Of a DNA stretch of 64,000 nt, positions 63,817 through 64,000 are shown in pieces. Positions within the stretch are counted from its first letter, which is position 1. Every line of letters starts with the position of its first letter. This stretch comes from Bolinopsis microptera (Eukaryota > Ctenophora > Tentaculata > Lobata > Bolinopsidae). The translations under genes and the position numbers were made by a program. The DNA lies in NCBI RefSeq assembly GCF_026151205.1, contig NC_087076.1:18965919-19029918 (forward strand). Reading direction: 5' to 3'. The notes below the pieces were generated by a model. The model searched no databases. It had not been told where the DNA came from and worked only from the letters and a program-made list of their open reading frames with translations.

Positions 63817-64000
63817 GTAAGTTGGAAATTTATTTCTTCGTTCGCCATTTTATGTTTCGCTTTTATGGAAACTTGGCCACGTTTTGGCTAGGATTCTACA
63901 AAATGATTCACTGTGACTTCATCTTCAGCTCTTCGTAAGATAAAAGAGATAAGCAACGATACGATAAAGTGGGATAATTCTTGATAACCCTTAACTAGAA

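Noticed and set aside
1-64000. CRISPR arrays, operons, bacterial or phage features
   Set aside because: Spliced genes, GT/AG introns, animal domains and MITEs show an animal nuclear genome. The regular repeats are minisatellites without spacers.

Overview
This is eukaryotic, intron-rich, AT-rich animal DNA. Almost the whole window is one giant plus-strand gene. It starts with a signal-peptide exon (ATG at 15) at the left edge and is still open at the right edge, where a receptor-type protein tyrosine phosphatase (RPTP) domain is being encoded. I could chain about 92 exons by conserved GT/AG sites, mostly phase 1 between domains, into a protein of roughly 5,000 residues. The content (secreted beta/gamma-crystallins, a fucolectin-like lectin, an orphan rhodopsin-class GPCR, many small inverted-repeat elements) suggests a marine invertebrate. 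I lean to a non-bilaterian such as a cnidarian, but the sequence alone does not prove the clade.

Predicted layout: signal peptide, GCC (ephrin-receptor-like Cys) domain, 5 Ig domains, CCP/sushi, cysteine module A, GCC, CCP, about 26 Ig domains, CCP, cysteine module B (with a furin-like RRKRE), GCC, CCP, about 10 Ig domains, CCP-like domain, cysteine module C (with a GRKRS), GCC, two CCP-like domains, transmembrane helix, basic stop-transfer, PTP domain. The block CCP / Cys-module / GCC / CCP occurs three times, so the ectodomain looks built from three unequal super-modules. The PTP domain keeps its fold motifs, but its catalytic Cys, its P-loop Arg and the WPD-loop Asp are all replaced, so it should be a pseudophosphatase. 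Several Ig domains have lost both disulfide cysteines together. A recognition or adhesion receptor that binds rather than dephosphorylates phosphotyrosine is an inference.

Three large introns host other material. 6150-17832: three tandem copies of a ~2.34-kb segment, each with a minus-strand secreted beta/gamma-crystallin gene (two truncated to one domain, one with both). The third copy is broken by a 2.4-kb inverted-repeat element and by a 1.5-kb Mutator-like element with a 9-bp target-site duplication. 44971-52091: a minus-strand fucolectin-like gene and a ~5.7-kb array of a 37-bp minisatellite (about 150 copies). 52273-57873: a minus-strand intronless GPCR and a LINE-like C-terminal remnant.

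Two apparent frame breaks (stop codons at 36559 and 37409) lie in neighbouring Ig exons and could be assembly errors, cryptic splicing or real lesions. The remaining introns are mostly 100-600 bp. Apart from the repeats listed, I see nothing supportable in them.
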